64,000 bases of DNA, from positions 1 to 64,000 of the forward strand of contig JABXHO010000067.1 of NCBI GenBank assembly GCA_013373595.1. The letters are read 5' to 3'. The position numbers and the translations under genes were made by a program. The DNA is from Flavobacteriales bacterium. Lineage in GTDB: Bacteria; Bacteroidota; Bacteroidia; Flavobacteriales_D; Crocinitomicaceae. Shown here in pieces: positions 27,072 to 35,873 of the stretch. Below the pieces are notes generated by a model, which searched no databases, had not been told where the DNA came from, and saw only the letters and a list, made by a program, of their open reading frames with translations. Position 1 is the first letter of the stretch; every line of letters begins with the position of its first letter.

Positions 27072-27434
27072 ATGACACTCGCAGCTCAAATAGTTATTGG
27101 AATCATTGCTCTATTACACATCTACATTTTATGGTTGGAAATGTTTGCATGGGAAAGCCGAGGACCAAAAGTTTTTCGAGGGTTTCCAAAGGAATTATTC
27201 CCTAAAACAAAAGGAATGGCCGCTAACCAAGGTTTGTACAACGGATTTTTGGCAGCTGGACTGATTTGGTCGTTCTTCATCAAAGATGATATCTGGAGAG
27301 ACAACGTGGCCTTGTTCTTCCTTGGATGTATCGCAGTAGCAGGTATTTTCGGTGCGTTGACAGCCTCCAAAAAAATCTTGGTTGTTCAGACGGTACCTGC
27401 AACCATCGCCATTATCTTGACGTTACTTGCTTAA
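27072..27434 (+). CDS. DUF1304 family inner-membrane protein
   Basis: A 120-residue protein with four hydrophobic helices (about 5-22, 52-70, 77-95 and 100-118). It matches the DUF1304 pattern: HIYILWLEMFAWESRGPKVF near the start, NQGLYNGFLAAGLIW in the middle, and the GIFGA turn before the last helix. The family is widespread and of unknown function. Its TAA stop overlaps the stop of the convergent thioredoxin-like gene. Confidence 0.85.
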   Translation: MTLAAQIVIGIIALLHIYILWLEMFAWESRGPKVFRGFPKELFPKTKGMAANQGLYNGFLAAGLIWSFFIKDDIWRDNVALFFLGCIAVAGIFGALTASKKILVVQTVPATIAIILTLLA

Positions 27435-28018
27435 TTAGATTCTGACTTTTCAGATTCAGGAGCAGGATAGGGAGAAACATACTCTTTTGAAAAATCCTCC
27501 CATGAGATTGGATTTTCTTCTGCATCATACACTTCGAAGAATTCCACAATTTGAAGAAACGAAGCTGCATCTTTGTAACCAGGGATAGACGATAAATTTT
27601 TCAATTCATCACTCAAAAAGACAATAGTCGGGTAAGACAATTTCCCACCCATTAATTCGGCGGGTAACTCGTGATATCCGCGTCTTCCTTGCTCTACAAA
27701 ATTGTACGTTCGATCTCCTAAGGTTATCGCTTCCTTGTATTCTCCATCCAACGCGATTGCGTAAAAATTCTGGTTTACGTGATCGACTACCAGAGAATCG
27801 GAAAAAGTCGTTTTGTCCATTCGCTTACACCAACCGCACCACACTGTAGAAATATCAATCACCCACTTTTTCGGATTTTCCTGATGAAGTTCGTATGCCT
27901 CTTCAAAACTCAGCCAATTGATTTTTGCTCCTTCTGAAGATGCAGCATCTGAACCATGTTGAGCAAACACCGTTGTTGCTAGAAAAAACACCGTAAAAAA
28001 TGTAATAAGTTGTTTCAT
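27431..28018 (-). CDS. Secreted thioredoxin-family protein
   Basis: A 195-residue protein with a signal peptide (MKQLITFFTVFFLATTVFAQ) and a thioredoxin-fold domain bearing the redox motif WCGWC near residues 62-66, then DKTTFSD, similar to the DsbD-C/thioredoxin_7 group. It should act in the periplasm in thiol reduction or disulfide handling. The frame is open 20 codons upstream, but the signal peptide fixes the start at 28018. Confidence 0.8.
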   Translation of the reverse strand: MKQLITFFTVFFLATTVFAQHGSDAASSEGAKINWLSFEEAYELHQENPKKWVIDISTVWCGWCKRMDKTTFSDSLVVDHVNQNFYAIALDGEYKEAITLGDRTYNFVEQGRRGYHELPAELMGGKLSYPTIVFLSDELKNLSSIPGYKDAASFLQIVEFFEVYDAEENPISWEDFSKEYVSPYPAPESEKSESN

Positions 28019-28118
28019 GCCTTTTGATTGGTTCTTTAAAATTAAGACAATGCAAACAATATTCCAATTCTCGTCCACCTACACGCATTGAACATGAATA
28101 AATTGTATATTCGTAAAC

Positions 28119-28718
28119 GTGAAGTTTTTACATCTAACGATCATATTGAGCGCCTTCTTCTTATTAACGGCCTGTCCCGGAGCCCGTCGAGAATCGTCTT
28201 TGAAGCAACTACAAGACAACGGAATGGATTTCCCCAACTTGAGATCTCAGCGTTTTTCAGTAGTCAAATTTCAAATTTCTGAATTGTTTGATCGCGATTA
28301 CGGTTTATATCACACTTTGCAAGATCAAGCGATTGGATTCGTGATTCACGATATGAACGTGCATTTCACCGTAGAGCGATTTGGAAGTGACGAAGTCGAT
28401 ATGATTCAATTTGCCTTCGATGATGATATTGGTCCCTTGGATGCTGTTCATGACAACTACATTCTAAAACGTGAGGCCTCACTAATAGAACCTTCATTTA
28501 CTGGTATCAAAAAAGAATTGCCTGAAACGGTGAATTTCCCTGGTTTCGTTCAGGTAGTTGAAGGAGCGAGCAGTGACTATTCAGATATTCTTTCGTATTT
28601 CACAGCAACGCTCGAAATCGGAAACGATTACTATGTATTTCAACTTATCGGAAAGGAAGGAAATATGGAATATCTTTACGATGATTTCTTAGATATTTTG
28701 TCTTCCGCGCACATCTAA
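28119..28718 (+). CDS. Lipoprotein of unknown function, GTG start
   Basis: A 199-residue lipoprotein (KFLHLTIILSAFFLLTAC, acylated Cys19) with a mixed alpha/beta mature domain. I do not recognise the family. The start is GTG at 28119. TATATTCG at 28106-28113 resembles the -7 element and would give an almost leaderless transcript. The last base of its stop is the first base of the NUDIX gene ATG (TAATG), so the two are coupled. Confidence 0.7.
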   Translation: MKFLHLTIILSAFFLLTACPGARRESSLKQLQDNGMDFPNLRSQRFSVVKFQISELFDRDYGLYHTLQDQAIGFVIHDMNVHFTVERFGSDEVDMIQFAFDDDIGPLDAVHDNYILKREASLIEPSFTGIKKELPETVNFPGFVQVVEGASSDYSDILSYFTATLEIGNDYYVFQLIGKEGNMEYLYDDFLDILSSAHI

Positions 28719-29371
28719 TGTCTCCTTCAAACTTCATACAGTCTCTCGAAAAATCGGTAAATGAACACGGTTTACCAGGAGAACAAGCACACCGACTTTT
28801 GATGCCCGTAAAGCGTCCTCTATCAAGCGTGGCGAAAGCAAACACTTCCCACTATCGCGAATCTGCCGTAGGAATCGTTTTGCACCCAGGTGAAGACGCA
28901 ATGCAATGCATTTTGATCAAACGCCCATCATATATTGGAGCACATGGCGGACAAATCAGTTTTCCTGGAGGAAAGCGCGACGCCACAGATATCGATCTAG
29001 AATTCACCGCAAGAAGAGAATGTTTTGAGGAAATTGCGCTACCACATACACACGCGCAACTCATTCAACCACTCACGGAAGTATTCATTCCTGTCTCGAA
29101 GTTTTCAGTTCAACCGTATGTCTTTTTCGCAGAAGATTTACCCGAGCTCATTCCCGATCAGCGTGAAGTGGAAGAAATTATTCATTTCGACGTAGCTCAT
29201 CTACTCCACGACAAGAACATCGCGACTACCTCTATCCCACTTCAAACAGGACTCACAATAAAAGATGTGCCCTATTTTGACATTCACGGACATATTGTGT
29301 GGGGCGCTACTGCCATGATGTTAGCCGAACTGAAAGTAATTTTGGAGCGCATGGACAAGCGTCTATTTTGA
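28718..29371 (+). CDS. NUDIX hydrolase, CoA pyrophosphatase (NudL) type
   Basis: A 217-residue protein. The NUDIX box runs through residues ~88-112 (GGKRDATDID...ARRECFEEI), with the REcFEE metal-binding core, preceded by HGGQISFPGG, which is characteristic of the NudL/CoA-diphosphatase subgroup that splits coenzyme A into 3',5'-ADP and phosphopantetheine. The box is one-residue irregular at the first glutamate, so another nucleoside-diphosphate substrate is possible. It overlaps the lipoprotein gene by one base and is followed by the LD-carboxypeptidase gene after 13 bases. Confidence 0.85.
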   Translation: MSPSNFIQSLEKSVNEHGLPGEQAHRLLMPVKRPLSSVAKANTSHYRESAVGIVLHPGEDAMQCILIKRPSYIGAHGGQISFPGGKRDATDIDLEFTARRECFEEIALPHTHAQLIQPLTEVFIPVSKFSVQPYVFFAEDLPELIPDQREVEEIIHFDVAHLLHDKNIATTSIPLQTGLTIKDVPYFDIHGHIVWGATAMMLAELKVILERMDKRLF

Positions 29372-29384
29372 TTAACTTAGGAAC

Positions 29385-30416
29385 ATGAGTTCAATTTCTC
29401 GAAGAAAATTTATCCCTTTGGCTGGAACGGCACTCGCTGGATTAGCTTCATTATCTTTCACGAAAACTGAAAATGAGACTGCCATCGAACCAATGCGGAT
29501 GGTCCCCAAACGACTCAAAAAAGGAGATACGATTGGCATTGCCGCATCCGCTGGTCCTATTCGAACGCGGAAGGAAGTCGAAGAATTTGAAAAAGTTCTT
29601 CATCAGCTCGGCTACCAAACGAAGCTCGGCAAAAATGTTTTCAAACAGGATGGCTATTTCTCTGCTAGCGATGAAGAACGAGCAGCTGAATTCATGGAAC
29701 TCATCGAAGATCAAGAAGTGAATGGCATTTTCTTTATTCGAGGAGGTTGGGGATGCGCACGACTTCTCGAACTATTGGATTATGAGTCGATTACTCAACA
29801 TCCAAAAGTAATCATGGGGTTCAGCGATATTACCGCGTTACTGAATGCTATCACTTCTGAAACTGGTATCGTTACCTTTCACGGACCCGGAGGAAATTCT
29901 ACTTGGAATGAGTATAGCGTGAATTACATCAACCGATTACTTCGTAAAGCCGAGAAAGTCACCTTTGAAAATACACATTCAGATCACCCAATAGCGACAT
30001 ATTCTACAGGAGAAGCCGAAGGAATTCTGTATGGTGGTAACCTATCCGTTTTGTGCGGAATGATTGGGTCGGACTACCTTCCCGATTGGAGCGAAAAAAT
30101 TCTTTTCTTAGAAGATGTTGCCGAAGAACCTTATCGCATCGACCGCATGTTGACACAACTCAAACTGGCGGGCGTTTTCGAACAGATTTCTGGTTTGGTT
30201 TTGGGTAATTTTAGGAAATGTATCGCGGAAGAACCTCACCGATCATTTACCTTGGAGGAAGTGTTCGAACAACATTTTAAAGATGCGAAGATTCCCGTTT
30301 TTTACGGCGCTCAAATCGGACATATCCGGAATAAATTTACCGTTCCCGTTGGAGTGAAAGTCCGTATGAATAGCGAAAATGGAACGATTCAATTGCTTGA
30401 AGCCGGAGTTCAATAA
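29385..30416 (+). CDS. LD-carboxypeptidase (peptidase family S66) with Tat-like signal
   Basis: A 343-residue S66 peptidase. The nucleophile is Ser147 in MGFSDIT; the family Glu and His are expected in FLEDVAEEPYRIDRML (about residues 244-259) and the GAQIGHIRNKF segment (about 308-318). Such enzymes remove the terminal D-alanine from murein tetrapeptides during peptidoglycan recycling. The N-terminus SISRRKFIPLAGTALAGLA has a twin-arginine motif and hydrophobic stretch, so it is probably exported folded to the periplasm, unlike cytoplasmic LdcA. It is in line with the lipoprotein and NUDIX genes. Confidence 0.88.
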   Translation: MSSISRRKFIPLAGTALAGLASLSFTKTENETAIEPMRMVPKRLKKGDTIGIAASAGPIRTRKEVEEFEKVLHQLGYQTKLGKNVFKQDGYFSASDEERAAEFMELIEDQEVNGIFFIRGGWGCARLLELLDYESITQHPKVIMGFSDITALLNAITSETGIVTFHGPGGNSTWNEYSVNYINRLLRKAEKVTFENTHSDHPIATYSTGEAEGILYGGNLSVLCGMIGSDYLPDWSEKILFLEDVAEEPYRIDRMLTQLKLAGVFEQISGLVLGNFRKCIAEEPHRSFTLEEVFEQHFKDAKIPVFYGAQIGHIRNKFTVPVGVKVRMNSENGTIQLLEAGVQ

Positions 30417-30422
30417 ATCTTC

Positions 30423-31313
30423 TTATTCCTCGAGTATTTCATCGATAATTTCCAAAAGGCTCTCCTTGGCTTCTTTCATTACTGGTAAGAAAGGCCAAAT
30501 GTGCGGCATTCCCTCTCCTACTTTTACGGTCAGTTTTGTCTCCATCTGGCGTAACTTCTCTTCACCTAAACGCTGATCGGGATATGAAATATCATTTCCA
30601 GCGAGATACATAATTGTCTCTGGAAAACCTTCGAAGCTTCCGTACAAAGGAGAAATAATTGGATCTTTGAGCGAGCGATTTCCTGCTGCCATCTTTTTTG
30701 CACTGAGCACGCCTTTTTTGGATAAAATCGGATCGTTCACCTCTAGTTCATCAATGGCTGAATTTTCGAAGGAAGCATCTAAGATTGGTGAAACAAGAAT
30801 GATTTTTTTAGGTATCTCTCCATTCGACTTTACCAAACGCTGAATGAGTGTCAGGATTAAATTTCCGCCCACAGAATCCCCCAGAAGAATGATCTTGTCA
30901 GAGGGAAATTGTTCGAGTGCTTGTTGGTATATACGGTCGATATTTTGTGTAATCGCGTCGATTTGGTGCTCTGGTGCTTTTGGATAATCACACATCCAAA
31001 TGGTACTTGACGTCTTTTCATAAATCGTCTTTAGTGTATCCCAATGATGTTTCGCTGGACCCGAGATAAACGCTCCACCATGCATAAACAAGATCAACTT
31101 CTTTGCTTCATTGTTAGCTTTTACTTCAGTAATGTTGCTATCCGCAATTTGAAATCGACGAACGCGTTCGGAACGAAAAAAGGAAGATTTCGGTGTATGG
31201 ACATCCTCTTTGCGCACCTTTTGGTAATCAATTGGATCTTGACTGAATTGTTTTTTGATGCCTTTCAAGCGAAGAACAAATAGTGTGATGTAGTATGTTA
31301 GGCTGTGCTTCAT
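30423..31313 (-). CDS. Alpha/beta hydrolase of the hormone-sensitive-lipase type
   Basis: A 296-residue esterase-like protein. It has the oxyanion-hole motif HGGAF (about 95-99), the nucleophile elbow GDSVGG (about 164-169), an acid in the NDISYPD region and a catalytic His in GMPHIWP, all typical of the HSL/acetyl-esterase family. A hydrophobic N-terminus may associate with the membrane. The natural ester substrate is unknown. It ends six bases from the convergent LD-carboxypeptidase gene. Confidence 0.85.
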   Translation of the reverse strand: MKHSLTYYITLFVLRLKGIKKQFSQDPIDYQKVRKEDVHTPKSSFFRSERVRRFQIADSNITEVKANNEAKKLILFMHGGAFISGPAKHHWDTLKTIYEKTSSTIWMCDYPKAPEHQIDAITQNIDRIYQQALEQFPSDKIILLGDSVGGNLILTLIQRLVKSNGEIPKKIILVSPILDASFENSAIDELEVNDPILSKKGVLSAKKMAAGNRSLKDPIISPLYGSFEGFPETIMYLAGNDISYPDQRLGEEKLRQMETKLTVKVGEGMPHIWPFLPVMKEAKESLLEIIDEILEE

Positions 31314-31394
31314 TTTATGCTTGCTTTGAAATTCACGAAGTAAAATCTAGAAAAAAAGAGAGACATCTTTCCAACTTGATTTCAATAGATTACA

Positions 31395-31424
31395 TAAAAA
31401 GCCCCGCTTGATACAAGCAGGGCT
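31395..31424 (-). terminator. Hairpin terminator of the second DUF5723 gene
   Basis: AGCCCCGCTTG (31400-31410) pairs with CAAGCAGGGCT (31414-31424), one mismatch, with a tiny loop. On the minus strand the stem is followed by TTTTTAT. It lies about 25 bases beyond the stop at 31450. Confidence 0.8.
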
Positions 31425-31449
31425 AGAAAAAATACCGTTGTTTTAATTC

Positions 31450-32940
31450 TTAAAATCTGAATCGGGCAAATCCAAATGCCGTAGACACACTGTTAGATCC
31501 ATCCAAGAAGAACGTCAATGCATCACGCGAAGAAACGCCGAATTCGTAGGTTCCTCCTCCGAAAGCAAAGTTGATTCCTACAGGAACGTTGTGTTTATAC
31601 AATCCGCCTCCAAGGTAACCTGCACTCAAACGCAACCACTTGAATACACGAACATCACCTCCAACGGAAACTACTGGATTCGTCAAACTTCCTGGGTTAT
31701 CGCGATCAAACGGTCCAACCACATCCATTCCTACACGAACACGACCTAACTCGAAGCTCGCACCCAAACGATACGTTGCTGCGTTCTTCAAGGTGTATTT
31801 TTCCTCACCCTCAAGTGAAATCACCCCTCCGTCTTCTAACAAATTGTAGACCGAATTCGTAATGTTGTAATTGCCCAATCCCGCTAATTCCATACTCGCG
31901 ACGAGCGTATCATTTACACTATATACATTACGTGTGTACGTTACAGAACCAATGTTATTGACCGCTGCTGCCACTTTCAATTTGTTGAAGATAATCGCGC
32001 TCGCAGAAAGGTCGATTCCATATCCAGTCCCAACGGGTTTCGGAATGTTTCCTGTACTTGTGAAAGCCGAAGGATTCCCGCTTGCAGCGGCACCATAATC
32101 AATATCGTAATTTGAATTGAACGAAGAATATACATAGAACTCATCGTCGTTCGCTACTGCGTTAAACATTGCCATTGATTGAATAAAACGACCACCAATT
32201 CCAGCATACAACACAAAGGTTGAGTCTTTTCCGAAGACTTTACGTCCATAACCGAAATTGTAGTAACGGTTCCAAGCAAAACGAATTTCAGTTCCATTCA
32301 TGAATTCACGAAGTCCCAATGGAACACTCGCCGTTCCTTGAATAACAGCATTCAATGTATCATCTGAAAGTGAAGCACTGTTCGCAATTCGCGATGTATC
32401 CGTTCCGAACACAACCGTAAGTGAATCGAAATAATTTGCCACGCGACCATTAAAAATAAGATCCGTTGTATTATCGTTGAAACGTGAGTACCAAGAATAG
32501 TTCTCCGAAATATTGAAAGCGAACCCTCCTAATTTTTCTGATTGAAACGAGAATCCTGCCCAGTTGAAGCTCATATCGAATGCAATACCTGAATTCAAAT
32601 AATCCATAGCGTATTGTCGTTGCGCTTGCCAACCAGCCGTATCCGTTTCTTTATCGGTTACCGTTTGTCGGATTGATTTATACAAGGCCTTCAATTTATC
32701 AGAGTTCAATGAATCTGAATAAATTCCTAAATTAAATTCTGAACTTCCTGTCGTAAATTTCTTATTGTACTCATTTCCCCAACCTAAAGCAGATGAATTA
32801 ATTCCCAATGAATGGTAATCGGTTACGAAGGTTGTGGCCACTCCTTTTCCAACTGCTGGATAAGCAATCCCCTGAGTTTGAGCGTGAAAATTAAAAGATA
32901 AAGTAAAAAGAAAGGCGAATAAGGCTATTATGGCTTTCAT
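31450..32940 (-). CDS. DUF5723 family outer-membrane barrel protein
   Basis: A 496-residue protein with a signal peptide (about 1-20, ending FHAQ), an NSSALGW segment like the conserved N-terminal motif of DUF5723/PorV-type barrels, many amphipathic strands, and a final aromatic residue (FGFARFRF). It is expected to be an outer-membrane barrel. It is monocistronic, with its own terminator, and paralogous in type to the barrel gene at 1898. Some relatives are linked to T9SS cargo handling, but no specific role can be read here. Confidence 0.75.
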   Translation of the reverse strand: MKAIIALFAFLFTLSFNFHAQTQGIAYPAVGKGVATTFVTDYHSLGINSSALGWGNEYNKKFTTGSSEFNLGIYSDSLNSDKLKALYKSIRQTVTDKETDTAGWQAQRQYAMDYLNSGIAFDMSFNWAGFSFQSEKLGGFAFNISENYSWYSRFNDNTTDLIFNGRVANYFDSLTVVFGTDTSRIANSASLSDDTLNAVIQGTASVPLGLREFMNGTEIRFAWNRYYNFGYGRKVFGKDSTFVLYAGIGGRFIQSMAMFNAVANDDEFYVYSSFNSNYDIDYGAAASGNPSAFTSTGNIPKPVGTGYGIDLSASAIIFNKLKVAAAVNNIGSVTYTRNVYSVNDTLVASMELAGLGNYNITNSVYNLLEDGGVISLEGEEKYTLKNAATYRLGASFELGRVRVGMDVVGPFDRDNPGSLTNPVVSVGGDVRVFKWLRLSAGYLGGGLYKHNVPVGINFAFGGGTYEFGVSSRDALTFFLDGSNSVSTAFGFARFRF

Positions 32941-33329
32941 ACGGTTTGTTTAAAGTTTCAACTAAAGTACGAAAGAAATTAAAAGTTGAATAATTGAAGG
33001 GGTGAATAGATTGAAAAATGGAGAGAGAGATTGAAAAAAACATCGTCTTAATGAAACGATTGATGGAAGTCCTGAAGCCTTTTTTTAACCTTTTGATTCA
33101 GCATTTTTCAATCACAAATGCCTAAAATCAAAAAGAGGAACAAATTTGCTTGAAACTTCTTCCTCTTTCTGCTAAACCATGCTAAAACTATAAAACCCAA
33201 AACAAGAAAACTAACCTTTGTAATGGATATGGTACAAATGTAATGCTTAAAATCTTTCCGACAATGCGTTTTTGATAAAAAAACAGCTAAGTAGTTGAAT
33301 AATTCCGATGAATTAACATTTTTTATCGA
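32941..33329. other. Gap with one hairpin, otherwise featureless
   Basis: A 389-base AT-rich gap between two minus-strand genes. It contains an inverted repeat AAAGAGGAA (33132-33140) / TTCCTCTTT (33160-33168) followed on the minus strand by TTTGATTTT, a possible terminator for the ZIP gene, and a repeated word GATTGAAAAA at about 33009 and 33029. No convincing coding frame. Confidence 0.4.
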
Positions 33330-34154
33330 TTAACCGAGAACTACATCCAAGATCATCATGAGCAAGAAACCAACAATAAAGCCCATAACACCAACGTCGG
33401 TGTACTTATCCCTCTGAGTTTCAGGAATCACCTCTTCCACCACCACATAAATCATGGCGCCAGCAGCAAATCCAAGTGCATACGGCAGCATGGGTTCAAA
33501 CGATGTCACAGCAAATGCTCCTAACACCCCTGCGATGGGTTCAACAACTGCCGAAAGCTGTCCGTACCAGAAACTTTTCCAACGCGACATTCCTTGTCGA
33601 CGAAGCGGCATTGCCACAGCAATTCCTTCTGGAAAATTCTGAATTCCAATACCAATTGCCAATGTTACCGCAACAGCTACCATATGGAAATCGCCCCCAG
33701 CAGCACCAAAAACAACCCCAACTGCTAATCCTTCAGGAATATTGTGAAGTGTAATCGCCATTACGAGTAATGTTGTACTCTTCCAATTCGTGTCGATTCC
33801 CTCTTTCTCGTCTTCCTTAAAATTGATATGCAAGTGAGGAAGCAATTTGTCCATTCCAAACAAGAAGATTGCTCCAATTAAAAATCCAACCGACGCCGGC
33901 ATTACTTCCCATCCACCCTGCATTCCAGAATCACGCGCCTGATCAATTGCAGGAATTAACAAACCGAAGCAACTCGCCGCCACCATAACTCCTCCCGTAA
34001 AACCGAGGAGTCCATCGAGTACAACACGACGTAGAGTCTTGAAGAAAAACACCGTAGACGCGCCAGCGGCAGTTAGAAACCAAGTAAAGCACGTTGCATA
34101 AAATGCAGCCAGGACAGGGTCTAATTCGGCAAAATATTGAATAACTTCTTTCAT
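33330..34154 (-). CDS. ZIP family divalent metal transporter
   Basis: A 274-residue inner-membrane protein with about eight hydrophobic helices. The metal-binding signatures HNIPEG (helix 4), QNFPEG (helix 5) and a late EEVIPE place it in the GufA/ZupT branch of ZIP transporters, which import zinc, iron or other divalent cations. A histidine/acid-rich loop (PHLHINFKEDEKEG) lies between helices 3 and 4. The frame is open to a GTG at 34196, but the ATG at 34154 (MKEVIQYFAEL) is the more natural start. Divergent from ndk. Confidence 0.88.
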   Translation of the reverse strand: MKEVIQYFAELDPVLAAFYATCFTWFLTAAGASTVFFFKTLRRVVLDGLLGFTGGVMVAASCFGLLIPAIDQARDSGMQGGWEVMPASVGFLIGAIFLFGMDKLLPHLHINFKEDEKEGIDTNWKSTTLLVMAITLHNIPEGLAVGVVFGAAGGDFHMVAVAVTLAIGIGIQNFPEGIAVAMPLRRQGMSRWKSFWYGQLSAVVEPIAGVLGAFAVTSFEPMLPYALGFAAGAMIYVVVEEVIPETQRDKYTDVGVMGFIVGFLLMMILDVVLG

Positions 34155-34247
34155 CGCGTCGAATAACGAGAACTTTAAATAGCTTTCTATTGACACAAAT
34201 TTAACAAGAATTCCATCTTAACAACCTGACGCTTCGTAACGAATCAT

Positions 34248-34255
34248 TACATTTG
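34248..34255 (+). promoter_or_regulatory. -7 promoter element TACATTTG for ndk
   Basis: A perfect TAnnTTTG, 29 bases before the ndk ATG, with an A-rich leader (GAAAAAAAAGTC) between. Confidence 0.5.
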
Positions 34256-34284
34256 CACCGAAAAAAAAGTCAAAACAGAAGAAA

Positions 34285-34704
34285 ATGGCAACTAACAGAA
34301 CGTTTACAATGCTGAAGCCTGATGCGATCGAGAACGGTCACATGGGGAAAATTATCGACATGATCATCGAAGCTGGATTCGATATCAAAGCGATGAAATA
34401 CACAAAGCTTACTGAAGATCAAGCAAAAGAATTTTATGCGGTTCACGCTGAGCGTCCATTCTACGGAGAATTGGTAGAATACATGACATCTGGACCAATC
34501 GTAGCAGCAATTTTGGAAAAAGACAACGCAGTTGAAGATTTCCGTACATTGATTGGAGCTACTAACCCAGCTGAAGCAGCAGAAGGAACAGTTCGTAAAT
34601 TGTACGCTGAGTCTATCGGTCGTAACGCAGTTCACGGATCTGACTCTGACGAAAATGCAGAAATCGAAGGAAAATTCCACTTTACAGCAGCGGAGATTTT
34701 CTAA
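34285..34704 (+). CDS. ndk: Nucleoside diphosphate kinase
   Basis: A 139-residue NDK, the normal length. The phosphohistidine is His117 in NAVHGSDS, with the nucleotide-binding TMLKPDAI start and GTVRKLYA segment. It balances NTP pools by moving the gamma phosphate from ATP to other nucleoside diphosphates. Monocistronic: its own -7 element upstream and a perfect hairpin terminator downstream. Confidence 0.97.
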   Translation: MATNRTFTMLKPDAIENGHMGKIIDMIIEAGFDIKAMKYTKLTEDQAKEFYAVHAERPFYGELVEYMTSGPIVAAILEKDNAVEDFRTLIGATNPAEAAEGTVRKLYAESIGRNAVHGSDSDENAEIEGKFHFTAAEIF

Positions 34705-34725
34705 GGATTCGAACGAATATATGTG

Positions 34726-34756
34726 AAAGGTCTCGATTTTCGAGGCCTTTTTTTTG
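34726..34756 (+). terminator. Terminator of ndk
   Basis: AAAGGTCTCGA (34726-34736) pairs with TCGAGGCCTTT (34740-34750), one G-T pair, followed by TTTTTT. It starts 22 bases past the ndk stop. Confidence 0.85.
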
Positions 34757-34838
34757 TGACTGTATGAAAATCTTTTTCGATTAAACTTGTTTCACTATTT
34801 TACGAAGAATTCTAAACCTCAAACAAAACTGAATCATC

Positions 34839-35051
34839 ATGAAACAATTCGAATACAAACTACTTACCATCAGCGTTGCCCATTTTAAAAAAGAGGATTT
34901 TCAGAAGGAAATTAATGAGAAGTTTAAAAATTGGGGAGAGCAAGGCTGGGAATTAATAAAAATGGAACCCATCACATCTGGCGGAGTCGTTTTTCAGGGA
35001 ACATCTGAATTCTTGGTGGTGTTCAAACGAGAAAAACAAAAAGGTTCATGA
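34839..35051 (+). CDS. DUF4177-like small protein
   Basis: A 70-residue protein with the DUF4177 pattern: an initial FEYKLLTI strand, a helix, the NxxGxQGWELIKMEP motif and a closing FLVVFKRE strand. The family is of unknown function and typically forms a small alpha/beta domain. Its stop overlaps the ATG of the following lipoprotein gene (ATGA), so expression is coupled. Confidence 0.75.
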   Translation: MKQFEYKLLTISVAHFKKEDFQKEINEKFKNWGEQGWELIKMEPITSGGVVFQGTSEFLVVFKREKQKGS

Positions 35052-35788
35052 AGTTAAATCGCTTTTTCTTTTCAGTACTTAGCGTTTCATTTTTAACTGT
35101 TCTTTCTTGTCAAGTGCAGAACCCTCGCTCCATTAAAGAAACGGACCTAGATGAATGCGTTCAAGAAAATTGGCTTACTATTTACAGGAAAAATGATGAT
35201 GTTCTATTTCTTTCTGATGAAAATCAAATTGACACTTACACTGAAATAAAAGAGCTTCTACTTAGTGGAGATATTCGACTTTGGTACAAGCGACGGAACA
35301 ACTCCGACTGGATGACATCCCCACTACCTGAAACGGTTAGGGACTCAATTCTATATAACGATTCATCATACTACAATCTTTATTTTGATTATCAATCAGA
35401 AGGTGACATACCTATGAAGAACAGCAAAGGAGGAGACTCAATACGCCCCTATCCGAGTGGAGGAGGTGTTTACATATACCCACCCCATAAATACGAGCCA
35501 ATAACCTTGGATCTCGTTACCGAAATCAGAATCAAAGAAAATCGGATATACGACAGCATATCAAACGATTACTACCTCAAACCAGTAATGGTCGCATTTG
35601 ACGTCTTTACTTGGAAACATAACATTTCATTTTGGGTTAAAGTCGATGATCTTGATAAACATATGCAAATAAATAGATCCTGGATTAACCACATCACCGA
35701 ACAAAAATACCACGGTTTTGTCTACCAGCGACGCTCATGCAACGCCCCCGACTACAAACATAAGATCATTTACCCCACACTTGACTAA
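35048..35788 (+). CDS. Lipoprotein, possible distant GldN relative
   Basis: A 246-residue protein with lipobox VLSC (Cys21). Segments such as EIRIKENRIYDSIS, ISFWVKVDD and the final YHGFVYQRR occur in the same order as the VTKYRIKE..FFDK, LFWV and SVIY words of the T9SS/gliding protein GldN, and the N-terminal IYRKNDD could correspond to its start. The resemblance is weak, no gldKLM genes are present, and GldN is not normally a lipoprotein, so this is a hypothesis. It is coupled to the DUF4177-like gene. Confidence 0.45.
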   Translation: MKLNRFFFSVLSVSFLTVLSCQVQNPRSIKETDLDECVQENWLTIYRKNDDVLFLSDENQIDTYTEIKELLLSGDIRLWYKRRNNSDWMTSPLPETVRDSILYNDSSYYNLYFDYQSEGDIPMKNSKGGDSIRPYPSGGGVYIYPPHKYEPITLDLVTEIRIKENRIYDSISNDYYLKPVMVAFDVFTWKHNISFWVKVDDLDKHMQINRSWINHITEQKYHGFVYQRRSCNAPDYKHKIIYPTLD

Positions 35789-35873
35789 AAACAAGCGAGT
35801 CAACGACTTAACTGACCCACTTCATATACTCAAAAACAAACCGTAACTTTAATGAAACGAAGTTAGGTAGACC

